A DNA stretch of 13,658 nt from JADKIH01 sp031367345 (GTDB taxonomy: Bacteria; Bacteroidota; Bacteroidia; AKYH767-A; 2013-40CM-41-45). Shown in pieces: positions 1 through 7,860 of the stretch (position 1 is the stretch's first letter; each line of letters opens with the position of its first letter). The notes beneath the pieces are model-generated. The model was not told the origin of the DNA. It saw only the letters and a program-made list of their open reading frames with translations, and ran no database searches. The DNA lies in the NCBI GenBank assembly GCA_031367345.1, contig JANLPR010000003.1, forward strand, positions 1-13,658. The letters are read 5' to 3'. The translations under genes were made by a program, and so were the position numbers.

Positions 1-473
1 TCTTTTTTTCCACTGCCCCATATTCCGATCAATAAATATTTGGGAATTACAGCGACTTCTAAGAAGAAGAACATGCAAAATAAATCGAGCGATATAAAAA
101 ATCCGTAAGCACCGGAACTCAATAGTGTAATTAGAAAGAAAAATTCTTTAGGTGATTTATTAACATTCCAACTGACAAGAATTCCGGCAAATACAACAAA
201 GGCAGTTAACAAGATCATAGCAATTGAAATTCCATCTACTCCAATGTGATAATTAATGTTTAAAGATGGAAACCACGAGGCGATGGATTCAAAAAACATT
301 CCATTTGCAGGAGGCAACGAGACATTACGATAACAGTAATAAAGATAAAACGCAAGAATAAGTTGCACCCCTGCTCCAAGTAATGCAATCATTCGTATCT
401 GCTCTTTTGTTTTTGCAAATAGCAACGACAAAGCAAAAATGAGAGGAAGGATTACCAGTATATTTAAATTCAT
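1..473 (-). CDS. nuoM: NADH-quinone oxidoreductase subunit M, N-terminal part (cut by left edge)
   Basis: This is the first 157 codons of an antiporter-like, proton-pumping membrane subunit of complex I; the rest lies beyond the left edge. Translating from the ATG at 473 gives a hydrophobic N-terminal helix, then VDGISIAMILLT (about residues 79-90) and LDLFCMFFFLEV...LIGIWG (about 129-153), which is the NuoM signature. Glu139 sits where the family has its essential helix-5 glutamate. The start is fixed by context: the nuoL stop codon ends one base before it (single-base gap), and the reading frame is open to the edge. In complete operons nuoN normally follows nuoM and would be expected further left, but it cannot be seen here. 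The family call is firm; only the missing C-terminal two thirds limits what can be said. Confidence 0.95.
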   Translation of the reverse strand, partial: MNLNILVILPLIFALSLLFAKTKEQIRMIALLGAGVQLILAFYLYYCYRNVSLPPANGMFFESIASWFPSLNINYHIGVDGISIAMILLTAFVVFAGILVSWNVNKSPKEFFFLITLLSSGAYGFFISLDLFCMFFFLEVAVIPKYLLIGIWGSGKK

Positions 474-474
474 G

Positions 475-2406
475 TTAGATCAGTTGTGTAAAATGAAGAC
501 TCCACAATAATAAACCCAAGGCTCCGGCAAGAAACCAAATAGAATACGTTTGAATTTTCCCCGATTGCCAAACTGAGGTTGTCAATGAAAAAACTTGTGT
601 CGCTTTTGCAATTGTATTCACACCGCCATCTACAATATTTTTATCGATCCATGCCGCAGGTGCTCCTATCAATCTGAACACTATTTTTTTTGTAATGAAT
701 AAATAAATTTCATCGATGTACAATTTTCTTTTCAAAACACTATAAACTATTCCAAGCTTTTCAGACATAACAATTGCTTTGTTGTTACTTTTGAAGAAGA
801 AGATCGTTGCAATGAGAATTCCTAAAAGAGAAAGTGTCACAGGCAACACTGAAAACATTGGGTCAACATGATTGTCTAATGGAAAACCATCGCTCGTTAC
901 AAATTTTCCGAACGAAATAAATCCTGCGACTATTGCGCCTAAGGCTAAAACAATTTGTGGTATCAACATAGTAATACTTCCTTCTGAATGATGAGAAATT
1001 TCTTTCCCCTTTTTATTACTGTAAAAAATCGAGAAGAACAATCTAAACATATAGAATGCCGTAAGACCTGCAGTTACTAAAGCGGCATAGTAGATAACTT
1101 TGTCATTTTGAAATGCTGCTGAAAGAATTTCTTCTTTGCTAAAAAATCCTGCGAAAGGCGGAATCCCTGCAATCGCCAAGCAGCCTATTAGAAAAGCAAA
1201 GTGTGTTATAGGTAAATATTTTCGGAGTCCTCCCATATCTTTCATCTCATTACTATGAACAAAATGAATGACAGTACCGGCACATAAAAAGAGAAGCGCT
1301 TTGAAAATGGCATGAGTGAATAAATGGAACATGGAAGCCATATAACCCAATCCTCCTTCAGAACCATAATGCGATACGCCTAAGGAAAACATCATGAATC
1401 CGATTTGCGACATTGTTGAGAAAGCCAATACACGTTTAATATCGGTTTGCGTACATGCTATTAATGCTGCGAAAGCTGAAGAAAAAATGCCGACAACAGC
1501 TACCACATGAAGTGCAGCCGGACAACTTATTGAAAACACCGGAAACAATCGGGCGACTAAAAACACTCCGGCTACTACCATGGTAGCTGCATGAATCAAA
1601 GCAGATACAGGGGTTGGTCCTTCCATTGCATCGGGCAACCAAATATGTAATGGGAACATTGCCGATTTACCTGCTCCTCCTATGAATATTAAAATCAATC
1701 CCCAGCTTAGTGCAGAAGCACCCATAAACGATGCGCTGATAACTGCATGCAATTGTGGTGAAGAACTGTCTGTGAATCGAATTAAAATGTCTTTGAAATC
1801 TAAACTTCCGGAGTAATAGGATAACGTAAGTATCCCGGCCAAAAACCCTAAGTCGGCAAAACGTGTTACAATAAATGCTTTTTTAGAAGCAGCAACAGCC
1901 GATGGTTTGTTATAGTAAAATCCAATGAGCAGAAAGCTGCTGACGCCGACTAGCTCCCAAAAAATATATGTTTGAAAAATATTAGAAGCGACTACCAATC
2001 CTAACATCGAAAAGGTAAAAAGTGATAAGAAAGAATAATAAGTCGCATACCTCTCTTCTCCTTTCATATAACCTAAAGAATAAATATGAACCATCAGCGA
2101 GATGAAAGTAACTACTAACAACATCATCACCGAAATTGGATCTATCATCATTCCAATATTAATACTCAACTCCGGAGTAAATTGTAGCCAATGAAAGTTG
2201 ATTGGATACTGCGCAATGTATTGTCCGTTGACTAAGCCATCAATAAAAAAATAATGGTAAGCCGTTAAACAGGATATTATAAACGATGCAAACACTGCAG
2301 TTGTCCCCAACACACCGGAAATATTTTTCAAATACTTCTGTCCCCAGATGCCGGAAATGACAAATGATAAAAAAGGAAGTAAGAGAATAAGTAGTAATAT
2401 CGACAT
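475..2406 (-). CDS. nuoL: NADH-quinone oxidoreductase subunit L
   Basis: Largest proton-pumping membrane subunit of complex I, 643 residues, a normal length for NuoL. It is almost entirely transmembrane helices. Visible landmarks are the helix-5 glutamate (Glu151, in FWELVGVSSFLLIGFYY), the conserved lysine of GGAGKSAMFPLHIWLPDAM (Lys247), the EGPTPVSALIHAATMV block (about 262-277) and GIPPFAGFFSKEEIL further on. A C-terminal amphipathic region and last helix follow, consistent with the lateral arm that runs along NuoM and NuoN. The protein is thought to couple quinone reduction to proton transfer across the cytoplasmic membrane. It lies 8 bases after nuoK and 1 base before nuoM, so translation is probably coupled. 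No missing key residue or frameshift is seen. Confidence 0.97.
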   Translation of the reverse strand: MSILLLILLLPFLSFVISGIWGQKYLKNISGVLGTTAVFASFIISCLTAYHYFFIDGLVNGQYIAQYPINFHWLQFTPELSINIGMMIDPISVMMLLVVTFISLMVHIYSLGYMKGEERYATYYSFLSLFTFSMLGLVVASNIFQTYIFWELVGVSSFLLIGFYYNKPSAVAASKKAFIVTRFADLGFLAGILTLSYYSGSLDFKDILIRFTDSSSPQLHAVISASFMGASALSWGLILIFIGGAGKSAMFPLHIWLPDAMEGPTPVSALIHAATMVVAGVFLVARLFPVFSISCPAALHVVAVVGIFSSAFAALIACTQTDIKRVLAFSTMSQIGFMMFSLGVSHYGSEGGLGYMASMFHLFTHAIFKALLFLCAGTVIHFVHSNEMKDMGGLRKYLPITHFAFLIGCLAIAGIPPFAGFFSKEEILSAAFQNDKVIYYAALVTAGLTAFYMFRLFFSIFYSNKKGKEISHHSEGSITMLIPQIVLALGAIVAGFISFGKFVTSDGFPLDNHVDPMFSVLPVTLSLLGILIATIFFFKSNNKAIVMSEKLGIVYSVLKRKLYIDEIYLFITKKIVFRLIGAPAAWIDKNIVDGGVNTIAKATQVFSLTTSVWQSGKIQTYSIWFLAGALGLLLWSLHFTQLI

Positions 2407-2414
2407 ACGACCGA

Positions 2415-2729
2415 TTATAGTTTTAATTCATCAGCATCTTCAACATCTATTGAACGATGACTGCGATATAGATTAATAATTATGGCAATAGCTACCGCAG
2501 CTTCGGCAGCAGCAATAGCAATAATGAATAAACTAAAAAACAACCCATCGTGATTTTCAGGATGCAGGTATTTATTGAATGCAACAAAATTAATATTAAC
2601 ACTATTCAAAATCAATTCAATCGACATCAACATTGTGATCAGGTTTCTTCTTGTAAAGAATCCATATACGCCAATAAAAAACAGCGCTGTACTCACAATA
2701 AGTATATGTACTAATGGAACATGGTTCAT
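2415..2729 (-). CDS. nuoK: NADH-quinone oxidoreductase subunit K
   Basis: Small three-helix membrane subunit of complex I, 104 residues from the ATG at 2729. A longer frame begins at 2768, but its extra 13 residues are cysteine/tyrosine-rich and overlap the end of nuoJ, whereas the 2729 start gives the standard NuoK N-terminus (MNHVPLVHILIV) and an ATGA overlap with the nuoJ stop. The two membrane glutamates important for proton transfer in the family are present: Glu38 in MLMSIELILNSVNINF and Glu76 in AAAEAAVAIAI. The C-terminal tail (IDVEDADELKL) is acidic. The family is known to sit between NuoJ/NuoA and the antiporter-like subunits in the membrane arm, and the gene order here matches. Confidence 0.96.
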   Translation of the reverse strand: MNHVPLVHILIVSTALFFIGVYGFFTRRNLITMLMSIELILNSVNINFVAFNKYLHPENHDGLFFSLFIIAIAAAEAAVAIAIIINLYRSHRSIDVEDADELKL

Positions 2730-3244
2730 ATTTTTTCCGTTTCTTTTTTCATAGCAATAGCAATACAACCTACCATTGCAGCTAATAACAAAACACTAAC
2801 CAATTCGAAAGGAAGCGAAAAACCGCCTGCTTCTGTTGAAAGCATTTTGTTGCCAATTGTTTTTAATTCTGTATCTAATGTAAGATCACTTTTCACAAAA
2901 TGATTTTGCCACAATAGTGTTGCAATACTCCCAAATCCAAAAACACAAATACCTGCGGAAATTATTTTTCTAATCGTTAATGCTTTTGGAAGATCTTCGC
3001 CACTATGTTGCGTAAGAAAGATAGAAAAGATGATCAATACAACTATTCCGCCTATGTAAACTATTATTTGCACCGCAGCGAGAAATTGAAGGTCCATCAA
3101 AAAATACAAGCCGGCAACACCAATCAACGAAAACAATAACCAAATCGCTGAACGGAATATTTTCCTTGTCGTCACGGCCATCAATCCAAACGTCAACAAA
3201 AATGTAGACATTAAATAAAAAGAAATATTCGAGCTGTCTATCAT
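2726..3244 (-). CDS. nuoJ: NADH-quinone oxidoreductase subunit J
   Basis: Membrane subunit of complex I, 172 residues, with about five predicted helices. The conserved helix-3 segment reads QIIVYIGGIVVLIIFSIFL, which in known complex I structures contains the pi-bulge that changes conformation during quinone turnover. The start at 3244 overlaps the nuoI stop by four bases (ATGA), and its own stop overlaps the nuoK start in the same way, so J is translationally linked on both sides. A hydrophilic loop lies at about residues 105-145, followed by the last helix and a lysine/glutamate tail. Length and layout are ordinary for the family. Confidence 0.95.
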   Translation of the reverse strand: MIDSSNISFYLMSTFLLTFGLMAVTTRKIFRSAIWLLFSLIGVAGLYFLMDLQFLAAVQIIVYIGGIVVLIIFSIFLTQHSGEDLPKALTIRKIISAGICVFGFGSIATLLWQNHFVKSDLTLDTELKTIGNKMLSTEAGGFSLPFELVSVLLLAAMVGCIAIAMKKETEKI

Positions 3245-3720
3245 TCTACGCCCTCCATAATTTTAGAACCCGGCTTGTTAAGAGTTTTTGTAAGTAAAGA
3301 TCGATCATATACGCTGTGTTCAAACGACTGAGCCATTTTAATCGCATCTGTCGGACAAGCTTCTATGCAAAGATTACACATAGTACAAAGCTCAAGGTGA
3401 TAAATAAATGTATCGATTGCTTTTTTCTTTTTGCCTTCTGCATTAATTTCAAACTTCGTAATAATTTTTATTGTTCCATTTGGACAAGCTAACTCACAAG
3501 CAGTACATCCGGTGCAACGGTGTTCGTTTGACTCAGTATGCGGCATCACTACCTCTCCTCTAAATCGCTCCGGCAAATTCAACTCGTCTCTATTCTCCGG
3601 ATAATTCTGAGTAATAATTTCTTTAGGATGAGTGAAATAATATCCGGTTCGTCTCATCCCAATCAAAAGTGATTTGACAGAACGATAAACAGTAGTGATA
3701 TAATCTTTAAGAAATCCCAT
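3241..3720 (-). CDS. nuoI: NADH-quinone oxidoreductase subunit I (two [4Fe-4S] clusters)
   Basis: Ferredoxin-like Fe-S subunit of the peripheral arm, 159 residues. Two complete CxxCxxCxxxCP motifs are visible: Cys69, 72, 75, 79 (HRCTGCTACELACPNGTI) and Cys112, 115, 118, 122 (ELCTMCNLCIEACPTDAI). In the family these bind clusters N6a and N6b, which carry electrons towards NuoB. I chose the ATG at 3720 (MGFLKDYITTVYRS). The frame stays open to 3807, but those extra 29 codons overlap the 3' end of nuoH and do not resemble a NuoI N-terminus. With the 3720 start the gap to nuoH is 5 bases, in keeping with the rest of the operon. The stop overlaps the nuoJ start by four bases. Confidence 0.95.
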   Translation of the reverse strand: MGFLKDYITTVYRSVKSLLIGMRRTGYYFTHPKEIITQNYPENRDELNLPERFRGEVVMPHTESNEHRCTGCTACELACPNGTIKIITKFEINAEGKKKKAIDTFIYHLELCTMCNLCIEACPTDAIKMAQSFEHSVYDRSLLTKTLNKPGSKIMEGVE

Positions 3721-3725
3721 TACAT

Positions 3726-4805
3726 TTATTTTATATACCAACCCATTATTGCCACGATCGTCATCAATAACAAATTGAACATACCAATTGGCAATAAATA
3801 TTTCCATTCTAAATTCAACAACTGATCAATCCTTAATCGTGGGAACGTCCAACGAAACCACATAATAAGAAATATCAAGCTGAATGTTTTACCCATAAAC
3901 CATATAGAAGAAGGAATAAAATCCATTATATGATTAAATCCTGACCAACTGCCAATATGAAAAGGCATCCATCCTCCTAGAAAGAGTGTGGCGCCAATAG
4001 CACAAACAATAAATATGTTTACATATTCCGCAAGAAAGAAAAGTGCAAATCTCATCCCCGAATATTCAGTATGAAACCCTGCTGTCAATTCCGATTCTGC
4101 TTCAGCCATATCAAATGGCGCACGATTAGTTTCAGCAGTTACTGCTATGATAAAAATTACGAAAGATATTAAAGCCGGTATGTGCCCTTTAAATATCCAC
4201 CAACCATTTTGTTGACTAGCAATTATGTCAGATATTTTTAAGCTACCTGTTAAGATCACAATACTTAAAATGGCTAAGCCGGCCGATAATTCATAACTTA
4301 CTATTTGTGCACCACTTCTCATTGCTCCAAGCAGAGAATATTTATTGTTACTCGACCAACCGGCCATTAATATTCCAATCACTGAAATGGAAGAGATGGC
4401 AGTAATGTAGAGTACGCCAATGTTTAAATCCCATATCTGCATATTTCTTGCAAATGGAATTGGCGCCATTAATAACATTGCACCAATCATAACAATGAAA
4501 GGTGCTAAGTTGAATAAAAATTTATCTGCACCATCGGGTATTAACCCTTCTTTCACCAAAAGTTTTATCGTGTCGGCCAATGTTTGTGCTGTCCCTTTAT
4601 ACCCTACTCTATTTGGCCCAACACGAATTTGCATGTAAGCTGAAACTTTTCGCTCCATAAAAACTAATACCAAGCCAAGCATCGCAAATAGAGTGAGTAC
4701 CATAACACCAACGATCACTAGCTCGACGATTGTTGTTACCCTCGTAGAGAAATGATTAATCAATAAGTGATGCATTCCTGATGCTATTTTTTCGAAGCTG
4801 ATCAT
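3726..4805 (-). CDS. nuoH: NADH-quinone oxidoreductase subunit H
   Basis: Membrane subunit that joins the peripheral and membrane arms and forms the quinone chamber, 359 residues with about eight helices. Hallmarks visible: ERKVSAYMQIRVGPNRVGYKG near residues 51-71, and the charged loop with ETNRAPFDMAEAESELTAGF followed by HTEYSGMRFALFFLAEY, the family's quinone-channel glutamate cluster. The ATG at 4805 shares its last base with the nuoD stop (TAATG). It directly follows nuoD; in 14-subunit operons nuoE, nuoF and nuoG usually lie between D and H, and here nothing does. No residue looks degenerate. Confidence 0.97.
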   Translation of the reverse strand: MISFEKIASGMHHLLINHFSTRVTTIVELVIVGVMVLTLFAMLGLVLVFMERKVSAYMQIRVGPNRVGYKGTAQTLADTIKLLVKEGLIPDGADKFLFNLAPFIVMIGAMLLMAPIPFARNMQIWDLNIGVLYITAISSISVIGILMAGWSSNNKYSLLGAMRSGAQIVSYELSAGLAILSIVILTGSLKISDIIASQQNGWWIFKGHIPALISFVIFIIAVTAETNRAPFDMAEAESELTAGFHTEYSGMRFALFFLAEYVNIFIVCAIGATLFLGGWMPFHIGSWSGFNHIMDFIPSSIWFMGKTFSLIFLIMWFRWTFPRLRIDQLLNLEWKYLLPIGMFNLLLMTIVAIMGWYIK

Positions 4806-5920
4806 TATCTATCTATATCTGGTATTACTAGATCTAATGATCCCATTATAGCTACTAAGTCGCCTATTTTACCCCCCTTGGCCATATGATCTAGTGCTGA
4901 AAGATTACAGAATCCCGGTGACCTAAATTTAATTCTGTAAGGTGTTGTTGCTCCCTCACTCACTACATAAATTCCAAAATCGCCACGAGCTGTTTCAACG
5001 CGCGAATAATATTCTCCTTTGGGCAATTTTAAAACTGCTTTTGTTTTAGCCTGAAATTCTCCTTCAGGAATATTGTCTATCAATTGTTCTATAATTCGAA
5101 CCGATTCATTCATTTCTTTCATTCGAACTAGATATCGCGCATAACAATCTCCTTTTGTTTCTAGCGATTCTTTAAAATCAATTTCCGAATAAATATCGTA
5201 CGGATACAATTTCCTTATATCGCACGAAACACCGGCAGCTCTTGCAACTGGTCCACTACATCCATAACTAATTGCATCTTCTCTTGATATTACGCCAACA
5301 TTTTGCATTCTATTTTGAAAGATTACATTATCTGTAACCATTTCATCGTATTCACTTAACTTACTTTTGAAAAAAGCAAGAAAGTCTTTTGTCTTTTTTA
5401 CAAATTCAGGATGTATATCAAACATGCAACCGCCCGGAACCATAAAGTTCATCGTCAGTCTCGCTCCGCATGTTTGTTCCATAATATCATTAATCATTTC
5501 TCTCTCACGAAATGCATGAAAGAACGGTGTAATCGCACCAACATCCATCGCCATTGCTCCCCACCACAACTGATGAGATGCTAATCGTGTAAGTTCATCT
5601 AATAACACTCTGAGATATTGTGCTCTTCGTGGAATTTCTATTTGTAATCCTTTCTCTACGACCAATGCACATGCATGATTGTTGATGTGCGATGAAAGAT
5701 AATCCATCCGAGATGTTACATAAATAAACTGCCGGTAAGTTAAGCTCTCACACATCTTCTCAATACTTCGATGTATGTATCCCAAATGTGGTTCAACTTT
5801 TTTTACCGTCTCACCATTTAGTGTTACAACCAAATGTAAAACACCGTGAGTTGAAGGATGCTGTGGTCCTATATTGATGATGATATCACCTAATTCTGTT
5901 GTTCCTACTTCTTCCAGCAT
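4805..5920 (-). CDS. nuoD: NADH-quinone oxidoreductase subunit D
   Basis: Peripheral-arm subunit related to the large subunit of [NiFe] hydrogenases, 371 residues; it lines the quinone site with NuoB and NuoH. The loop GPQHPSTHG (residues 18-26) carries the quinone-contacting histidine (His25), and the partner tyrosine of the family corresponds to Tyr73 in SRMDYLSSH. Further landmarks are AITPFFHAFREREMI and the C-terminal GDLVAIMGSLDLVIPDIDR, the usual NuoD ending. The nickel-binding cysteines of hydrogenases are absent, as expected. NuoD is separate from NuoC here, whereas in some Bacteroidota and in Escherichia coli the two are fused. It starts 3 bases after the nuoC stop. Confidence 0.97.
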   Translation of the reverse strand: MLEEVGTTELGDIIINIGPQHPSTHGVLHLVVTLNGETVKKVEPHLGYIHRSIEKMCESLTYRQFIYVTSRMDYLSSHINNHACALVVEKGLQIEIPRRAQYLRVLLDELTRLASHQLWWGAMAMDVGAITPFFHAFREREMINDIMEQTCGARLTMNFMVPGGCMFDIHPEFVKKTKDFLAFFKSKLSEYDEMVTDNVIFQNRMQNVGVISREDAISYGCSGPVARAAGVSCDIRKLYPYDIYSEIDFKESLETKGDCYARYLVRMKEMNESVRIIEQLIDNIPEGEFQAKTKAVLKLPKGEYYSRVETARGDFGIYVVSEGATTPYRIKFRSPGFCNLSALDHMAKGGKIGDLVAIMGSLDLVIPDIDR

Positions 5921-5923
5921 CAG

Positions 5924-6370
5924 CTACAATTTTATCATATTGATTGGATCGTCATAATCTTTTCGCAATGGCCAACCTACCCATTCATCTGTTAAAAACA
6001 ATCGCCGCATATCAGGATGATATTTAAAATGAACACCCATTAAATCATACGCCTCTCGCTCGTTTAATTCTGCTGTTCGCCAAAGATCACTAACTGTAGC
6101 AATCTTTGCATTGTCTCTGTTTTCAATTTTCGCTTTAACAACTAAGATGTGTCTATAAAATGTTGACTCGAGATGGTAGACCATCGTAATATGTGTCTTC
6201 CAATCTACCGCTGTAACACAAAAAAGATAATCGAAATTCAAATCATTATTTGATCGTAAAATTTCAGCAACCGATCGCCATTGATCCGATGCGATCAACA
6301 TTGTTGGCCATTGCGAATTTTCTTCGAAGACTACATCACTAAAAAGAGCAGTAATTTTTTCTTGAAGCAT
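5924..6370 (-). CDS. nuoC: NADH-quinone oxidoreductase subunit C
   Basis: Peripheral-arm 30-kDa-type subunit, 148 residues, on the short side for the family. It has no cofactor and supports NuoD and NuoB. The family signature is in the C-terminal half: LNEREAYDLMGVHFKYHPDM followed by RRLFLTDEWVGWPLRKDY (about 103-140). The N-terminal half, with the YHLES segment, matches the usual alpha/beta domain. The start at 6370 lies 2 bases after the nuoB stop, and the stop is 3 bases before the nuoD ATG. The protein ends soon after the RKDY motif, as is typical when nuoC is unfused. Confidence 0.95.
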   Translation of the reverse strand: MLQEKITALFSDVVFEENSQWPTMLIASDQWRSVAEILRSNNDLNFDYLFCVTAVDWKTHITMVYHLESTFYRHILVVKAKIENRDNAKIATVSDLWRTAELNEREAYDLMGVHFKYHPDMRRLFLTDEWVGWPLRKDYDDPINMIKL

Positions 6371-6372
6371 AT

Positions 6373-6882
6373 CTATTTCCCGGCTTTAATTTTTTCTTGA
6401 AGTGTAATCAAGGCATGCAACAAGGCTTCCGGTCTTGGCGGACAACCTGCTATGTAAACATCTACAGGTATAATATGATCTGCACCTTTGACAACCGAAT
6501 AAGTATTGTAAAAAAACGGACCTCCTGATGTAGCACAAGCACCCATTGCAATTACATATTTCGGATCCGGCATTTGATCATATAATCTTTTTAAAACCGG
6601 TCCCATTTTATTTACTATAGTCCCTGCAATAATAATAACGTCTGCTTGTCGAGGTGTGGCACGCGCTACTTCAAAACCAAAACGGGACCAATCATATTTT
6701 GCAGAAGCGGTCGACATCATTTCGATGGCGCAACAACTCGTTCCAAAAACTAGTGGCCAAAGCGAATTCGATCGTGCCCAATTTATCACTTCGTCAAGTT
6801 TGCTGACTAATATTCCACCACCGGGTGTTGGATGAATTTCGCCTGGAAAAGTTAATTTGGGATCTTTTGTGTTTACATCCAT
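6373..6882 (-). CDS. nuoB: NADH-quinone oxidoreductase subunit B (cluster N2)
   Basis: Peripheral-arm subunit that binds the terminal [4Fe-4S] cluster N2, which reduces quinone; 169 residues. All four ligands are present: adjacent Cys50 and Cys51 (GTSCCAIEMMS), Cys116 (MGACATSGGPF) and Cys147 (AGCPPRPEAL). The block RFGFEVARATPRQADVII (67-84) is also characteristic. The start at 6882 overlaps the end of nuoA by 10 bases, and the N-terminus is short and polar, as in other NuoB proteins. Sequence and position agree; no alternative assignment is reasonable. Confidence 0.97.
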   Translation of the reverse strand: MDVNTKDPKLTFPGEIHPTPGGGILVSKLDEVINWARSNSLWPLVFGTSCCAIEMMSTASAKYDWSRFGFEVARATPRQADVIIIAGTIVNKMGPVLKRLYDQMPDPKYVIAMGACATSGGPFFYNTYSVVKGADHIIPVDVYIAGCPPRPEALLHALITLQEKIKAGK

Positions 6883-7223
6883 TTCAAAGCTCCTTTCTTA
6901 TGTGCATATAAAAACCCTAAGAACAAGATGAAAAGAAAAATGACTATTTCAACAAGTGCGGGAAATCCGATATCCTTGACCACTACAGCCCATGGATAAA
7001 GAAAGACCAATTCCACATCAAAGATAAGAAATAACAACGCAAACAAGTAATAACCTACGTTAAACTGAATCCATGATTTACCTATGGTGGGCACACCGCA
7101 TTCATAGGCTAATCCTTTCTGAGCATTGGTTGACTTCAAAGAAATCAGATTCGCCAATGCAATTCCGCCACCGGCAAATGCAACGCCACAAATGATCAAC
7201 ATTAACAGAGAACTTAAGCCCAT
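6873..7223 (-). CDS. nuoA: NADH-quinone oxidoreductase subunit A (first gene of the operon)
   Basis: Three-helix membrane subunit of complex I, 116 residues. The central loop has the family pattern KGLAYECGVPTIGKSWIQF, with the conserved cysteine in YECG, followed by YYLFALLFLIFDVELVFLYP, where the Asp and Glu are the conserved acidic pair of helix 2. The last helix ends in a short basic tail (AHKKGALKWM). It is the first gene of the minus-strand operon: a Bacteroidota-type promoter lies about 24 bases upstream, and the next gene on the other side is divergent. Its 3' end overlaps nuoB by 10 bases. Confidence 0.96.
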   Translation of the reverse strand: MGLSSLLMLIICGVAFAGGGIALANLISLKSTNAQKGLAYECGVPTIGKSWIQFNVGYYLFALLFLIFDVELVFLYPWAVVVKDIGFPALVEIVIFLFILFLGFLYAHKKGALKWM

Positions 7224-7246
7224 AATTCTGCCTGATTAGTAAAAAT

Positions 7247-7277
7247 CAAACATAAACGATTACTTTTGAAAAACCAA
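7247..7277 (-). promoter_or_regulatory. Bacteroidota-type promoter of the nuo operon
   Basis: On the minus strand TTG (7277-7275) is followed after 20 bases by TATGTTTG (7254-7247). This matches the Bacteroidota sigma factor consensus (TTG, 17-23 bases, TAnnTTTG) with no mismatch. The -7 element is 24 bases upstream of the nuoA ATG, giving a predicted leader of only about 15-20 bases. No operator-like palindrome stands out around it. Confidence 0.7.
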
Positions 7278-7342
7278 TAGATAATTGTTCGGGGTTATCA
7301 ACAAATTAACCGTTTGCCTTCGAGTGGCACGATACACAAAGC

Positions 7343-7738
7343 ATGAATTCTCCTTTACTAATTTTTGATGGTGTTTGCAATCTATGTAATAGCTCTGTCG
7401 CTTTCATCATTCGCCACGACGAAAAGAAAAGAATCCGTTTCAGTCCATCTCAATCCGAATTTTCAAAAAAACTTCTTGCACAAAAAAATATAACTTCCTT
7501 CTATTCTTCCTCGGTGATACTTTTTCACAATAATAAATTCTACACTAAGTCATCAGCTGTATTACACATCGCAAAACTGATGGGCTGGCCCTTTAAAATA
7601 TTATTTATTTTCATTGTAATTCCTTATCCAATCAGAGATTTCATCTACAAAATGATTGCACGCAACAGATATAAATGGTTTGGGAAAAAAGACAAATGCA
7701 TGGTACCGTCGGAAGAAGTGAGAGAACGGTTTTTTTGA
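7343..7738 (+). CDS. DCC family (DUF393) thiol-disulfide oxidoreductase-like protein
   Basis: Small protein of 131 residues. The N-terminal motif LIFDGVCNLCN contains Asp9, Cys12 and Cys15, which define the DCC (DUF393, YuxK-like) family. The CxxC following a beta strand suggests a thioredoxin-like redox site, but the physiological substrate of the family is not established to my knowledge. The region KSSAVLHIAKLMG (about 69-81) is the second conserved block. A hydrophobic stretch (FKILFIFIVIPYPIRDFIY) follows and may be a membrane-associated helix, then a typical YKWFGKKDKC ending. It is divergent from nuoA with 119 bases between the start codons. I found no convincing promoter of its own. 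Family assignment is confident, function is not. Confidence 0.88.
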   Translation: MNSPLLIFDGVCNLCNSSVAFIIRHDEKKRIRFSPSQSEFSKKLLAQKNITSFYSSSVILFHNNKFYTKSSAVLHIAKLMGWPFKILFIFIVIPYPIRDFIYKMIARNRYKWFGKKDKCMVPSEEVRERFF

Positions 7739-7759
7739 AGGAAGCAGGTCATGGGGCAA

Positions 7760-7850
7760 GGATGAAGGATGAAGGATGAAGGGTCAAAGGTCAATTATGA
7801 GGTATGAAATATGAAGGGTCAAAAGTCAATTATGAAGTATGAAATATGAA
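7760..7850. repeat. Tandem repeats: 3 x 7 bp then 2 x 35 bp
   Basis: Three exact copies of GGATGAA (7760-7780) run straight into two copies of a 35-base unit (7781-7815 and 7816-7850) that agree at 33 of 35 positions. Each unit is itself built from GGGTCAAARGTCAA and ATGARGTATGAAATATGAA-like words. The purine-rich strand is the plus strand. The stretch is non-coding and lies just downstream of the DCC-family gene, and no function is apparent. Replication slippage is the likely cause of the copy number. Confidence 0.85.
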
Positions 7851-7860
7851 ATAAAAAAAA

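Noticed and set aside
2730..2768. Longer start for nuoK
   Set aside because: The 13 extra residues lie inside the end of nuoJ and do not look like NuoK. The ATG at 2729 gives the standard N-terminus and an ATGA overlap.
3721..3807. Longer start for nuoI
   Set aside because: The extra 29 residues overlap the nuoH coding end. The ATG at 3720 gives the normal NuoI N-terminus and operon spacing.
7300..7312. Possible promoter of the DCC-family gene (ACCGTTTG near 7310)
   Set aside because: It mismatches the TA of TAnnTTTG, and no well-spaced upstream element is convincing.
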